Assembly (NCBI RefSeq): GCF_963855985.1
Contig: NC_087098.1
Location: 10,064,501 to 10,128,500, forward strand
DNA from: Ostrinia nubilalis
Lineage: Eukaryota > Arthropoda > Insecta > Lepidoptera > Crambidae
Length of the DNA: 64,000 nt
Reading direction: 5' to 3'
Shown here: positions 1-10,719 of the stretch, one piece after another
How the letters are laid out: each line of letters starts with the position of its first letter
How positions within the stretch are numbered: the first letter of the stretch is position 1
Made by a program: the position numbers and the translations under genes
Notes under the pieces: model-generated
Seen by the model: the letters and a program-made list of their open reading frames with translations, nothing else
What the model was told of the DNA's origin: nothing
The model's database searches: none

Positions 1-1535
1 AGTTTCTTACAATAAAATTAAGCCACATTCTATCTATATTCATTGTATAAAACATTGTCTACAAATTACCAACCAATTTCACACCTCCCACGAGTCCCAG
101 GTTGCGTTCCCCAAATTACTTCGCTATGTAAATAGTGTAGACGATAACGAATTAAAAGCTGAATAATTTAACGCCACCGAGATCCGCGAGGGGGCGCCCC
201 AAGTAATAAATCACACGCAAGACAAGCTTTTTTTCACGTTATGCTTTAGTACACTTTACCTTTGTTGTGAGCTCCGGTAACTTCATTAAGCTCTCGCCGT
301 ATGGAACAATGAGGGAAGGGCTCGTGATTTTTTAACCCTCCATCGGTCGTGTCTCGGTCTTTAAGAACTTAAACGTCTTCATTCCGAAAATGTTAGCATA
401 CTCGTACCTAAATGTCTACAGTTTTTACAGCCTAGATCTTAATTATGACAGGTGTTCATTCACAGTCGTAGCTTTGTTATAACGTGAACTTTGTAAAAGC
501 ACTATAGGTTTTAGATTTATTATTAAGACCTATTTATATTCAAATTATTTCCATCAAATTAAATTAAAACAGGAAATAATAGAAAAATAAAAATAACGCT
601 GAGTTAGTTTCTTGAGCACTTTCTAAAATAATAAAATAGCAATAATGGGACACAGAAAAAAAGGAAAAATGCAGAATACTTGCTGAAAATCAACTAAAAT
701 AGTACACATGGAATCACAATAGTGTTGTCCAACAACACGAGCATTGGAAGCTTGATCGTGGCCAATTTAACGTTTTTGGTACCCGCTCGTGTTTAAGGGC
801 TATCTGATGCGCTGCTATCGCCGGTGTCGCTCGAGAATTATGTGAGAACGAACCCACCACAGTCTCCCTTGTATCTGGAAGAATCAATGGCTTGATTTCC
901 ATAATTTATTGCCCCCGCTCCTTACACTTCGGAAGATTTTTCTAAGGGCCCCCAATTCAGGACTTGATCAGTTTATTTATTTAGAATGTTATGTTTCAAT
1001 TTTCAAGGCTCTCATTTTATTAAAGGCTGACAATAATGTCTTATGAGATTAAGTAATTTGGAGCATTAGAAAATAATATTTTTGATTTGAAAATGTTTAA
1101 GATGCTTCTGAAAAGACACGCACTTTCACGTGAAATGGTGGAGTGTATAAATATTTTAAAAGTAATTAGTTTTATATCTCCTTGCTGAAGGAGATATAAA
1201 AAGTGCGATAAAAATGGTCTGTTAGAAATTTTTGATGTTTTTCATCTACATAAACACAAAGATCCCAAAGGATTTCAAATCTCCTGTTACTCCCTAGTTA
1301 ACCAAGTTCACGAAATCAATTCCGAAACCTAAATTAATAAGTTACATCAAACTTTAGCGGTATAGTTCATGCTAATTAATATGTTTAGAGCAAATAGCTA
1401 AACTTCAACGTTGTTCAAATATTGCGTAACACCTAACGAATCCCGGTTACTACTAGATGATACAGTTCACCGTTATGGAGCAACTATCGTGAACTATGCG
1501 GGGAACTCAAACAAGGCACGGCTTTAACAAGTCAT
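1..1535. other. Non-coding AT-rich stretch
   Basis: I see no coding region, splice-paired exon or RNA gene here. If LSD1 continues upstream of the window, as it must, this may be one of its introns or sequence between earlier exons. I looked for the conserved LSD1 segments that normally precede the 3168 exon and did not find them. Confidence 0.5.
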
Positions 1536-1945
1536 GTACCACAACACAGTGAACGTACATTCAGTATGCTCATATAGCAGTCTAACATTCATTGAGCACA
1601 GTAGGCTGGGGAAAAATTGACACAGCCTTTGTTGGGGAGGTATGTTATGTGAACAAATCTTGTACCACAATACAGTGAAGGCACATTGAGTGAGTTCATG
1701 TTTGACTCATATGGCTTGCAGAGGGCAATGTCAGGTTTTTAGTGGCTAGGCCCTGTCCTTCTGGCATGGAGAATCTCACATAACCTACTAGCTGCCTCCG
1801 CGGAATGTATGTGGTTGTATTTTCCTGACAAAAAAAAATGAAAGCACATTCAGTGTGCTCACATAGCAGTCTAGCATTCGTTGAGCACTGTGGGTTAGGG
1901 AAAAATTGTCATAGCATTTGTTGGGGACGCCTGATAAGTGAACAA
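1536..1945. repeat. Diverged direct repeats, about 107 bp
   Basis: The segment at about 1550-1656 recurs at about 1838-1944 in the same orientation. Both carry a 'cattcagt.tgctca' start, 'tagcagtcta.cattc.ttgagca' and 'gggaaaaattg.ca.agc.tttgttgggga'. A shorter motif, 'gtaccacaa.acagtgaa', occurs at 1536 and about 1661. The copies differ at roughly one base in six, so the duplication is old. I do not recognise the family. Confidence 0.6.
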
Positions 1946-1974
1946 GAGGTCTTCTCTAACTATCTGGACATTGT

Positions 1975-2067
1975 GGAAAGAGTGTAGGTCAAATCATCCT
2001 TGGCTCTGGCAAACTGGAGAGAGACTTTCTGCAGCAGTAGAGACCAAATGACTTGATGATGATGAAA
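1975..2067 (+). mobile_element. Possible decayed non-LTR retrotransposon 3' tail
   Basis: The segment ends in 'gatgatgatgaaaa', and the preceding bases ('ctggagagagactttctgcag') loosely resemble the C-terminal coding end of RTE elements seen elsewhere in the window. It is too degenerate for a firm call. Confidence 0.25.
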
Positions 2068-2985
2068 ATTAGATTTACTACTTTTTTATGACTATGTACT
2101 TAATACTATTTTTATGACAAAGGGAAAGGCTTTTCCTCTATTAAGAAAACACGGAATGATTATGTTTCTTCTATTTTTCAAATCTCAAAAATGTATGCTA
2201 TCTAGAAAACACAGAGATAAAAATATCATGACGTCACTTGACACGCTAACACAATACGCAGCATTTCATGTCTTAACCCTTCATGAGAGCAGACTTCTTT
2301 ACTTCCAGCTCTATTGTGTACCGGCCGAGATTGACTTGTAAGTAATAACGTGTGCCGAAACACAATGAGCTAATGTATGTTGTCAGACTTTGAAGTAATT
2401 AGTTTTGGGGAGTCATGACTTCAGATTGGAAGTTTATGAGTGATCGACGCTTTGGAAGAGATGTTTACTACCAATATTTTTTTAACTCCTCATAAAACAT
2501 AAATCACGGCTTCGTCTCTAAGGATTCATGGAATTTAATCCATCAAAAAATGAATTTTATGAAACTGAACTCAAATATTCCATGTTATCGATGCGCTGTC
2601 AATATCCTGAACTGAATTGATGGACTTTGTCATAGAGAATTTTCCAATCTTTAATCGAAGATTTGTTTCCATATCAAAAGAATTTCTAAAAATTACTTAC
2701 CGTCTGAACCGTTAACAATTAATACACAACAATGTGATTAAAAAAATTCAACACAGCCCAAGGAGTTCAAACAGGACACTAAGCACACAATAATAGATAA
2801 TAACTATAAAAATTTAAATTTTCAGTCGATATTATGTTTTCTGAAAGGGGTGAGGGGTTAAATTTTGTGACGGAACTTCCAACTATACTTAAATATTTGC
2901 TGCAAAACCTCCTCAGTTACAACTGGAAGATGCCTTAATGTTTATTACTGATGTTCTTTCCATAGGTACACAAAATTAAATATGT
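2068..2985. other. Non-coding stretch, probably LSD1 intron
   Basis: AT-rich sequence between repeats and the first visible LSD1 exon. Short open frames here lack codon structure and plausible splice sites. I see nothing I can name. Confidence 0.45.
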
Positions 2986-2999
2986 AAAGAAACATTCAT

Positions 3000-3129
3000 C
3001 ATCTCAGCCATAGGACGTTCACTGCTGAACATAGGCGTCCCCCAGTGCTTTCCATATTGCCCGGTTGGTAGCGGCCTGAGTCCAGCGCCTTCCTGCTACC
3101 TTTACGATGTCGTCGGTCCACCTTGTGTG
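3000..3129 (-). mobile_element. RTE retrotransposon 3' fragment
   Basis: On the minus strand this is the last part of an RTE element: the C-terminal codons of its protein followed by the 3' tail. It matches the 3' end of the larger copy at 40715-42367 and the tails at 37072, 51214 and 53577. It is flanked by a near-perfect 14-bp target duplication, 2986-2999 and 3130-3143, with one mismatch. It is severely 5'-truncated. It ends 38 bases before the LSD1 exon at 3168, so it sits in the 3' end of that intron. Confidence 0.8.
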
Positions 3130-3167
3130 AAAGAATCATTCATGATATAATGTATATCCATTTTAAG

Positions 3168-3351
3168 GTGAGCTGTTCCTCTTTTGGAACTTGTGGAGCG
3201 CTCCGGTCCTTCTCGCGCTGGTCGCCGGGGAAGCCGCCGCCGTGATGGAGAACGTCACTGATGACGTCATCGTCGGCCGCTGCATTGCTGTGCTGAAGAG
3301 CATCTTCGGTCATGCCGCCGTGCCGCAACCTAAGGAATGTGTGGTCACTAG
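3168..3351 (+). CDS. LSD1 lysine-specific histone demethylase, internal exon
   Basis: This is part of the FAD-dependent amine oxidase domain of LSD1 (KDM1A; Su(var)3-3 in flies). The enzyme removes mono- and dimethyl groups from histone H3 lysine 4 in the nucleus, usually with CoREST. The exon encodes the stretch beginning '[20 protein letters not shown]' and running to '[10 protein letters not shown]', which aligns closely with the human protein as I remember it. The acceptor is 'ttttaag' before 3168 and the donor is gtgag at 3352. The exon is 184 bases: two bases completing a Gly codon, 60 codons, then two bases of an Arg codon completed by the exon at 3811. Earlier exons, with the SWIRM, Tower and N-terminal oxidase parts, lie outside the window. 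An RTE fragment lies just upstream of the acceptor. Confidence 0.93.
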
Positions 3352-3544
3352 GTGAGAAAATTTAGAAAATTGACACCATTGTGTCATTTTGAATGTCTTT
3401 TCATGAATATGTTGTAGTATGTATTAATTGGTGACTCAAATATCACGTATTTACTAAGCATAATAAAATTGTCTCTGACTGACTCAACAGCCCCTGCACC
3501 AGACTGTTTGAGTCACCATATTCTAATATTAACAGAGAATGTAC

Positions 3545-3668
3545 TTAGGGTGAGTTGCACCATCTTATTTTGACTTTAACAGACGTCAAAAATCTGACAA
3601 ACTCCATACAAAATACACCGGTTATCGTTATAGTTACGGTCAAAGTTAGGTGGTGCAACTCAGCCTTA
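3545..3668. mobile_element. MITE with 'gagttgcaccatctta' ends (copy 1)
   Basis: A palindrome-ended element of about 124 bp within the 459-bp LSD1 intron (3352-3810). The left end 'gtgagttgcaccatctta' is inverted at the right as 'ggtggtgcaactcagcc'. Diverged copies lie at 20539, 48011 and 55592. The core shared by all four is 'actttaac' and 'cgtcaaa', then 'aactccatac' and 'ggtta'. No protein is encoded. Confidence 0.75.
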
Positions 3669-3810
3669 GTCTTTAAATGTTAGCGCAAATGTTTTGACTA
3701 TTTACCATTCTACTACTTTATTCTCTAAAAATCTACCCTTTCAACGAGAATAAAACTATAAAATCAGTCTAAGATTTATTTTGTACAAACTTTTCATTTG
3801 TTTTAAACAG

Positions 3811-3938
3811 ATGGCGTGCGGATCCGTTCGCCCGAGGCTCGTACAGCTTCGTCGCGGTGGGCTCGTCGGGAACAGACTACGATTTGCTGGCTGCGCCCGT
3901 GCCCGGCTCGCCCGGAGACAACAGGCTGTTCTTCGCTG
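3811..3938 (+). CDS. LSD1 histone demethylase, penultimate exon
   Basis: Continues the LSD1 oxidase domain. The first base completes the Arg codon from 3350-3351, then 42 codons follow ('[20 protein letters not shown]' through 'NRLFFAG'). The final base starts a Gly codon completed at 11493-11494. The acceptor is 'tttaaacag' ending at 3810 and the donor is gtctgt at 3939. The '[12 protein letters not shown]' and 'FFAG' segments form part of the FAD-binding fold. Between 'YDLLAAP' and 'NRLFFAG' the protein is shorter than the human sequence I recall. The following intron is 7,554 bp and swollen by nested transposons. Confidence 0.92.
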
Positions 3939-4387
3939 GTCTGTGGCATTTTCTTACTGGTCAATCTGCAATTCAAAAGTTTAAATTAGGAATCACGGAC
4001 TGGACTAGATCAAGGGTGTTCCAAGAAAGAAAATGACGACACGGCCTTGATAAAAAAAAATGTTTTTTCCATAATGATTTCTCATTTTAGTAGTCGTTAT
4101 AATCGTGTGCTTTATGAATGTTCTGTTATTCTTTTAAAGTATTAATACATTTCATATTTTATGTAAGTAGTACTTATTATTAACACATTTTAAGCAAAGG
4201 ATAAAAAGTTGTCAGCAGCTACGAAAGCTAGTTCCAAACTTTAAAGTTTTAAACATGCGAGAGACCGTCACCCCCGGTTTAAGGTTGGCTTTTACTTTTA
4301 GTTTTGTGGCTTGTTTGATGAGTATCACGCTAAATTCTGTCGGTTTAATATATCATACAGAGATATTAGCAATATAAGCGATAATAA

Positions 4388-4525
4388 CCGAACGGTGAAG
4401 GTGTCGGATTGGCCGATTCGTGATCCGAGGAACGCGGATTCGAACCCCGCCGCCGCTGGACTATTGTGGTAAACTTGTAACACAAACATTATATTAGCTT
4501 ACCACAAGGCCGCAAGGGTTAAATG
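4388..4525 (+). repeat. SINE-like dispersed repeat (copy with B-box-like motif)
   Basis: Begins 'gaacggtgaaggtgtcggat' and contains 'gcggattcgaacccc', which resembles a tRNA-type B box. It continues with 'ctattgtggta' and 'agcttaccac'. The reverse complement of the same sequence occurs at 36845-36970, where the B-box-like bases are missing. This suggests a tRNA-derived or otherwise Pol III-type short element. I do not see a full tRNA cloverleaf. Confidence 0.6.
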
Positions 4526-4820
4526 GTTGATAACGACAGTTGCCTCGATTTCTCGATCGTGGAGTCTTTCGGTGCTATAATTAATACTAGAGTCTTCCAG
4601 TGACTTGGCCCATTTTTAGCTTAGTCCACGGGCCAATCCGCTGGATTGAATTTTTAAATAAAATATTTAAAATTTCAATCCAGCATTTAATTCATTCTTT
4701 CAGCAACTGGGCCCACATTCAATGTTTTTATTAATGAATTAAACATCAAATCGATAAAAGTCTACTCTAGAATCAAAGGATGATGGGCATATTGGGCGTT
4801 AAACCAACAGAAACAAAAAG

Positions 4821-5022
4821 TGTTTAATACCTCCATGCTCAGCATACTGGCTGATTCGATAATTTTTTATAAAAAAAAGAAAAAAAGGAAAAAAAGCTGT
4901 CAATTGTTTTCACGTACTTCACAGCTCGCTTTTGTCTGTAACTCAATACAATTTTTCTGCGTCGTATCAAATCAAATATTATCATCGTCGTTTTCTTAGA
5001 CCTACTGGTCAAACGTACTCCA
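4821..5022 (+). repeat. 5' LTR of the BEL/Pao element
   Basis: Starts 'tgtttaatacctccatgctc' and ends 'aaacgtactcca'. It is identical to the 3' LTR over all 202 bases. It contains an A-rich block (4869-4895) after 'gattcgataatttttta' that could serve as promoter or poly(A) region, but I cannot assign the U3/R/U5 borders. Confidence 0.95.
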
Positions 5023-5030
5023 TATTTTTG

Positions 5031-5048
5031 TGGTCATTTCGAGCACGA
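5031..5048 (+). other. Candidate primer-binding site
   Basis: 'tggtcatttcgagcacg' begins with TGG, as expected for pairing with a tRNA 3' CCA end, and lies 8 bases after the 5' LTR. I cannot name the tRNA from sequence alone. Confidence 0.45.
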
Positions 5049-5158
5049 ATAGCTCTTTGGATTCTACAGTCAATAAAAAACGCTCATCGAAAACTCTAAA
5101 ATTTCCAGGTAGCACTTTTTAGCACGCCATTGTTAATTTCGTAAGTCGAAAATTCAAA

Positions 5159-5648
5159 CTTTATTGTATTACTTTTACGTTATTTAAACGTTGACTCAAG
5201 CAAACACAGTTTTACTTGTCAATTATTTCGTAAAATCGTAATAAATAACTCGTCTTTTCAAACTCATTTTCATCGTTGAAAACTTGAACATTAGGTCGTA
5301 TTGTCAATTTTCATGATCAATTCAATCTTTATTGTATTACTTTTACGTTATTTAAACGTTGACTCAAGCAAACACAGTTTTACTTGTCAATTATATCGTA
5401 AAATCGTAATAATAACTCGTCATTTCACACTAATTTTCATCGTTGAAAACTTGAACATTATGTCGTATTGGCAATATTCATGATCAATTCAATCTTTATT
5501 GTTTTACTTTTACGTTATTTAAACGTTGACTCAAGCAAACACAGTTTTACTTGTCAATTATATCGTAAAATCGTAATAATAACTCGTCATTTCACACTCA
5601 TTTCCATCGTTGATAACTTAACATTTTGTCGTATAGGCAATATCCAAA
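5159..5648 (+). repeat. Three tandem ~167-bp repeats in the retrotransposon leader
   Basis: Units start at 5159, 5327 and 5494, each with 'ctttattgt.ttacttttac' followed by 'gttatttaaacgttgactca'. Units two and three are nearly identical and the first is slightly diverged. The third unit runs into the gag start codon at 5649. Units one and two end with 'tcatgatcaattcaat'. Such leader arrays expand by slippage or recombination during reverse transcription. They could affect packaging or translation, but that is inference. Confidence 0.9.
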
Positions 5649-8600
5649 ATGGATGATGATTCAAAGTTAACTTTACTGAATACTCGTCGGGAGTATGTAT
5701 TTCGTGAGATTCAAATATTGTACGATTTATCTCAACATATTACCACAGACAGGAGCAAACTTGCGATATTTAAAAGTCGTTTCAAGCGCATAGATGCTTT
5801 TCGAACTGAATTTGTCGAAATTACAGACGAAATAAACCGGTTAATTTTAACAATTAATCCAGACACACAAATTGATTACAAGAAGGTAGAATCATTTGAT
5901 TTGTTGTATTATTCCGTTGTTTCGGTGGCTGACGAGGTGTTGCCGTCGTTAGTGTCAAATTCTGCCGCGGCTGTGAGTAAGGTCAGTGACCTCGCGTCAC
6001 CAAAACAATGTCCTCAGGTTCGTTTGCCAAAAATCGACCTACCAAAATTCGATGGCAATCTTGAGTTATGGCGAACATTTTATGACACATATCTTTCTTT
6101 AATTCATGAAAACGCAAACCTCAGTACTATTGAGAAATATCATTATTTGCTTTCTTGTCTCACTGGATCTGCATTGTCAACGGTTAAAAGCATACCAGTA
6201 ATTGCTGATAATTATGAAATTGTCTTCAATGCATTGATTGAAAGATATGATAACAAAAGAATTTTAGCTGTCAATTACTTGGAAAAAATATTTAATTTCA
6301 CACCATTGAAAACAAATAGTTTCAGTGAATTGCAAAAGTTAACTAACTTGCTAGTAGAATCTGTTAATGCTTTAAAAGCAATGAAAATTTCAAATTTGGG
6401 TGAATTTATTTTATTCTATCTTGCATCCAAGAAATTAGATTCTCAAACCCGTGAGCGTTTTGAGAGTGAGAACTTTAAGGTTGGAAATATAGTACCTGAG
6501 TTTGAAGACTTAAAAACTTTTTTGTTAAATTACATCAAAATTTTAGAAGCCTGCGGTCGTTCTACCAAAACAAACAATTTCCAAAACTCAAATTCTAAGC
6601 AGGGCCAGGGTGCAAAACCTAAAACAAATTATAATCAAAAATCTTCTTCTTTTCCTATTGAGTCGGGATTGTGTTCAGAGACAGGGTCGAACTCATGCAC
6701 AGGGCCGTATTTGACTTCTGATGATCACGGGGAGGATTTTAATTCTGAATCAGACTTGAACACAGGGGTGTATTCAGCATCAAATAAATTCCCTGGCTGT
6801 TCATGTTGTGGTTATTCTCATCATTCTATTTACAAATGTCCAGTTTTTCATAGAATGTCAACCATTGATAAATTAAGTTACATTAAAAGAAAAAACCTTT
6901 GCAGCAATTGTTTACGCCTGAACCATCAGGTAGATAATTGTTTTGCTAAATCAAATTGTTCAAAATGCAAGCAACGTCATCACACACTACTTCATGAGGA
7001 TGTGACTGCTTGTCCCAGTACCTCTTTGACTGTCAAGCAGTTACCTAACACTGATACTTCAGTGAATGCAGTGAATGCTAGTGCCCATGTAACTCATGGC
7101 CAATCGCAAGTGATTTTAGGCACATGTGTTGTTCAAGCTCGTGGTCCCAGCGGTGTGATTAAGGTTCGAGCCCTTATCGATAGTGGAGCCCAAGATTGTT
7201 TCATGACTTCTTCGTGCGCTCAGCGGCTTGGCTTGCCATTGCGGCGCTGTAGGATTACAGTTGCTGGACTAGGACAAAATACTGTACACCAGGTGAAAGG
7301 TGTGACGTCATGCGTTATCCACCCCTGTTTATCTGAAGAACCTCGGTTTGAAATCTCACCAATCATAATGGATACCATTACAAATAAAATGCCAACAGCG
7401 CAAGTACCTTCACACGTTCGAGATTCTTTTAGACACTTGGTGTTAGCTGATAATCAGTTTGATAGACCTGCAGAAATTGATCTGTTGCTTGGAGCAGAGT
7501 TATTTCATAACATCTATGATGGCCAACGTTTGTTTTTTGGCTCTAACTTGCCAGTAGCTCTTCACAGCGTGTTCGGATGGGTGATCAGTGGAAAATTAGA
7601 TCTTTCTTGTCGACCACCAACTTCAACCACCTCTCTCTTCGCTTCTACACTTGCCCTAGACAATGTAGTCAAGGGTTTCTCGGAAGTTGAAGAACCTCCT
7701 ATAGTAAAGATTGTTAACCCAGAAGACGTGAAGTGTGAAAACATGTTTTCTGATCTTGTAAGGCGAAACTCAGATGGTCGTTATGTGGTGTCTATGTCTC
7801 GCTTGCATAATTTGGAAAAGCGACTTATTCGTCACCAACAGTTGAAAGCTGACTATGTTCAGTTCATGCAAGAGTATTCTGATTTGGGACACATGACTTT
7901 AGTGGATTCACCTTCAGGTGCGAATGGAAACATCATACCACATCATTGTGTGATTCGCCCGGAGAGCAGGAGCACAAAACTCCGTGTAGTGTTTGATGCT
8001 AGCGCGAAGACTGGAAATGGAAAATCATTAAATGACATTGTTTATACTGGACTGAAACTACAGAATGACATTGTTGATATTATCACAGCACTTCGGCTGA
8101 ATGGTATAGTTTTTACAGCTGACATATCTAAGATGTCCAGAAATATTGATCTGCGTCCCGAGGACAGACAATATCAACATATTATATTCTGGAGAGACTC
8201 ACCGGAAGAGACTGTGAGTGAATTTGAATTAAACACTGTGACTTACGGTGTGAGTAGCTCACCTTATTTGGCTATTCGTACACTTCATCAGTTGGCTCAG
8301 GATCATGGTGAACAATGGCCTCGTGCAGCAACTGCATTGCTCAAAGACACCTTTATGGATGATATCGTGGTGACAGCTCCGTCGGTGGACGTTGCCTTAG
8401 AAATAAAAGACGAGCTAATAAACTTACTCGATTGTGGAAAATTTGAGCTACATAAATGGAGCAGTACTTCTCTTGATTTTCTTTCACATCTTCCAGCTGA
8501 TCATCGTCAAACACCTAAAGCGTTTTGTGATAAAGAAAATCAATGTACACTCAAAATTCTGGGCATTCAGTGGGACCCACTCAATGACAAGTTTACTTAC

Positions 8601-9548
8601 ACTCATTTAGAAATGAACCCGGCTTGTACCAAGCGGATTGTTCTCTCGAGTGTGGCAAGAATTTATGATCCACTCGGATGGCTAACGCCAGTGGTATTAT
8701 TGGCCAAGATGTTTATACAAGAACTGTGGCGTCTACAACTGGACTGGGACGAACCAGTTTCTACTGAAATGTTACAGAAATGGCAAGATTTCGTACGAAA
8801 ACTGACAAATTTATCTAGTATCAGTATACCTCGGCAAGTAGTTCACTCAACTACATGGTTGAATACGGCACCACACAAATTGAAAATGTTCGTTGCTCAC
8901 AGAGTCGTAAAAATTACGGATGATCTCAGTGTTGACAACTGGAAGCACGTAGCAACGCATGATAACCCTGCGGATTTATGCAGCCGTGGATTTCGCTGTT
9001 CCCAGCTTGTTTCTCACCAAGTTTGGTGGCATGGTCCTGCTTGGCTTGTGACTGAGAAATCGTTGTGGCCCGTGCAAACTGATATCAGCCCTCCAGATAT
9101 TGTACCCGAATTGAAACCGGCGGCTTCTCATACCTTAACTGCGTCAAAGGAAACTAATATTAATGCGGTTAGCGAGCTCGTGGAAAGATCTTCATCCTTT
9201 TTACGTTCTCAGCGTGTTCTCGCATGGTGCCTTCGGTTCATCGGCAACATGAAAAAGAAAAGGGACGACCGTGAACATAACACGGATTTGACTACCACGG
9301 AACTTGAGAGCTCACTGGTTGTTCTTATTCATAATGAACAGAGACGCCATTTTTCTGAAGTCCTGGACTCTTTTGCTACCAACTCCAGTTCCAGATGTAA
9401 CAAATCGCTGCTCAAGCTCAGTCCATTCCTTGATGAAGCTGGATTACTGCGTGTGGGGGGGCGTTTGCGTAATGCGCAGCTTCCATTAACAGCGATTCAC
9501 CCATTTCTGCTTCCGAAGCACTGTCATTTGTCGAAGCTAATTTATTGA
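5649..9548 (+). pseudogene. BEL/Pao Gag-Pol, internally deleted
   Basis: This is a 1,299-codon open frame. A Pao-type Gag domain covers about residues 125-290. A Cys/His zinc-knuckle block ('CSCCGYSHH', 'CSNCLRLNHQVDNC', 'CSKCKQRHH') lies at about 382-445. A retroviral-type aspartic protease follows, with 'LIDSGAQDC' and active Asp near 511. The reverse transcriptase has catalytic Asp near 825 ('TADI') and 'FMDD' at 902-905. After 'SISIPRQVV' (about 1060) the frame jumps directly to 'TTWLNTAPHKLKMFVAHRV', so roughly 100 residues of the RNase H domain expected in this family are missing. The integrase zinc-binding region starts near 1257, and the frame then stops at 9548. Family members usually run several hundred residues further. 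The protein could still make Gag, protease and RT, but not a full replication machinery. Confidence 0.9.
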
Positions 9549-9957
9549 TCACTACCACCGGGTATACTTACACTGTGGGCCGCGTGTCCTTCAGTCCTTG
9601 GTGCAAAGAAAATACTGGATTCTTGGTATTCGCAATATGATAAGATCCAGACTTGCGAAATGTGTCACATGCTTCAAGGTCAAGCCATCACCAGCACAGC
9701 CCTTGATGGGAGACCTTCCAGGTCCGAGAGTACAACCAGCTCGTTGTTTTCAAAATATTGGAATAGATTTCGCCGGACCTTTCACTGTCAAAGAAAGCAC
9801 TAGACGTAACGCTCGCACTTATAAGGCTTACGTTTGCATTATGGTCTGCTTGGCAGTTAAGGCTGTTCATTTGGAGCTTGTTACTGACTTGTCGACTCCA
9901 GCTTTTATAGCAGCCCTTGATAGGTTGCTTCACGCCGTGGACTGTGCAGGCTCATAA
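9541..9957 (+). pseudogene. BEL/Pao integrase core fragment, frameshifted
   Basis: After the stop at 9548 the integrase reading continues in another frame from about 9541, so one small indel near 9535-9548 separates it from the upstream frame. Visible are 'LVQRKYWILGIRNMIRSRLA', a 'CVTC' pair, and 'NIGIDFAGPF', which carries the first catalytic Asp of the DDE triad. 'YVCIMVCLAVKAVHLELV' and 'AFIAALDR' follow. The frame ends at 9957. A second frameshift near 9950 leads into 'SDCGRNFIGAKRYLNE' (to about 10075), the second Asp motif. The third catalytic Glu and the C-terminal domain are absent. No ATG begins this segment, so it is not an independent gene. Confidence 0.85.
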
Positions 9958-10267
9958 TCAGTGACTGCGGTAGAAATTTCATAGGAGCGAAACGGTATCT
10001 TAACGAAACTCAAAGGTTTTTTTCCCGCTTTGAGGTGTATTATGTATATAGTTCTAGGGAAGTTTTATTTTTGTTTCTTAACTAATTAATTCGTTCATTT
10101 TGTTTTAATGCAGGTGCTTATCCTTGCGACTTTTAAGTTGTTGCTAGAGTGCAATATAATTTAATTTTCACTGTCCCTGTAAGAATGCGTGCAGTGTTTT
10201 ATTATTTCTTCTTTTCCTCTTGAAGAGGTTTAATTTACTTTTTTTTTGAAATCCCTAAGTGATTTCA

Positions 10268-10279
10268 AGTGGGGGGGTA
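10268..10279 (+). other. Polypurine tract of the BEL/Pao element
   Basis: 'agtgggggggta' directly precedes the 3' LTR at 10280. This is the expected place and composition for priming plus-strand synthesis. Confidence 0.8.
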
Positions 10280-10481
10280 TGTTTAATACCTCCATGCTCA
10301 GCATACTGGCTGATTCGATAATTTTTTATAAAAAAAAGAAAAAAAGGAAAAAAAGCTGTCAATTGTTTTCACGTACTTCACAGCTCGCTTTTGTCTGTAA
10401 CTCAATACAATTTTTCTGCGTCGTATCAAATCAAATATTATCATCGTCGTTTTCTTAGACCTACTGGTCAAACGTACTCCA
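10280..10481 (+). repeat. 3' LTR of the BEL/Pao element
   Basis: Identical over 202 bases to 4821-5022 and followed by the right-hand target duplication 'aaaag' at 10482-10486. Confidence 0.95.
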
Positions 10482-10595
10482 AAAAGTATACTAAATTAAA
10501 GCTTAATACTAGTACTTCATTTCATAGTATGACAACAATCCTGAAATACGCGGGGATACGGAGATAGAGGTCGTTGAATATGCAAAGTTTCCATA

Positions 10596-10598
<3 letters not shown>

Positions 10599-10632
<34 letters not shown>

Positions 10633-10680
10633 CATAACAAGGCAGGTATTTGACCACAATCGCACCTGATGTTTAGTATT
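10599..10680 (-). mobile_element. Poly(T) tract and short retroelement tail fragment
   Basis: A run of 31 T (10599-10629) is followed by 'atgcataacaaggcagg' and 'cacctgatg', a motif that commonly follows poly(T) in lepidopteran repeats. Read on the minus strand it is a poly(A)-ended fragment. Too short to classify. Confidence 0.4.
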
Positions 10681-10719
10681 TCACATCACATTAGGGTAAT
10701 AAAAATAGTATTAGGTCAA

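Larger units (their letters stand above)
4821..10481 (+). mobile_element. BEL/Pao LTR retrotransposon, internally deleted, recent
   Basis: This 5,661-bp element has 202-bp LTRs at both ends (TG...CA), a primer-binding-site candidate, a leader with tandem repeats, a gag-pol reading frame and a polypurine tract. It is flanked by a perfect 5-bp target duplication, 'aaaag' at 4816-4820 and 10482-10486. The LTRs are identical base for base, which implies a recent insertion. The coding region is damaged: a block of RNase H is missing, integrase is frameshifted twice, and the integrase C-terminus is absent. A complete BEL/Pao element is usually 1.5-3 kb longer. The copy was therefore probably mobilised in trans by an intact relative. 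It lies in sense orientation within the LSD1 last intron. Confidence 0.93.

Noticed and set aside
714..902. 62-codon minus-strand frame
   Set aside because: No domain, splice context or promoter; base composition alone explains its length.
4395..4460. Possible tRNA gene
   Set aside because: Only a B-box-like block is present; arms of a cloverleaf do not pair, and the sequence repeats elsewhere as a dispersed element.
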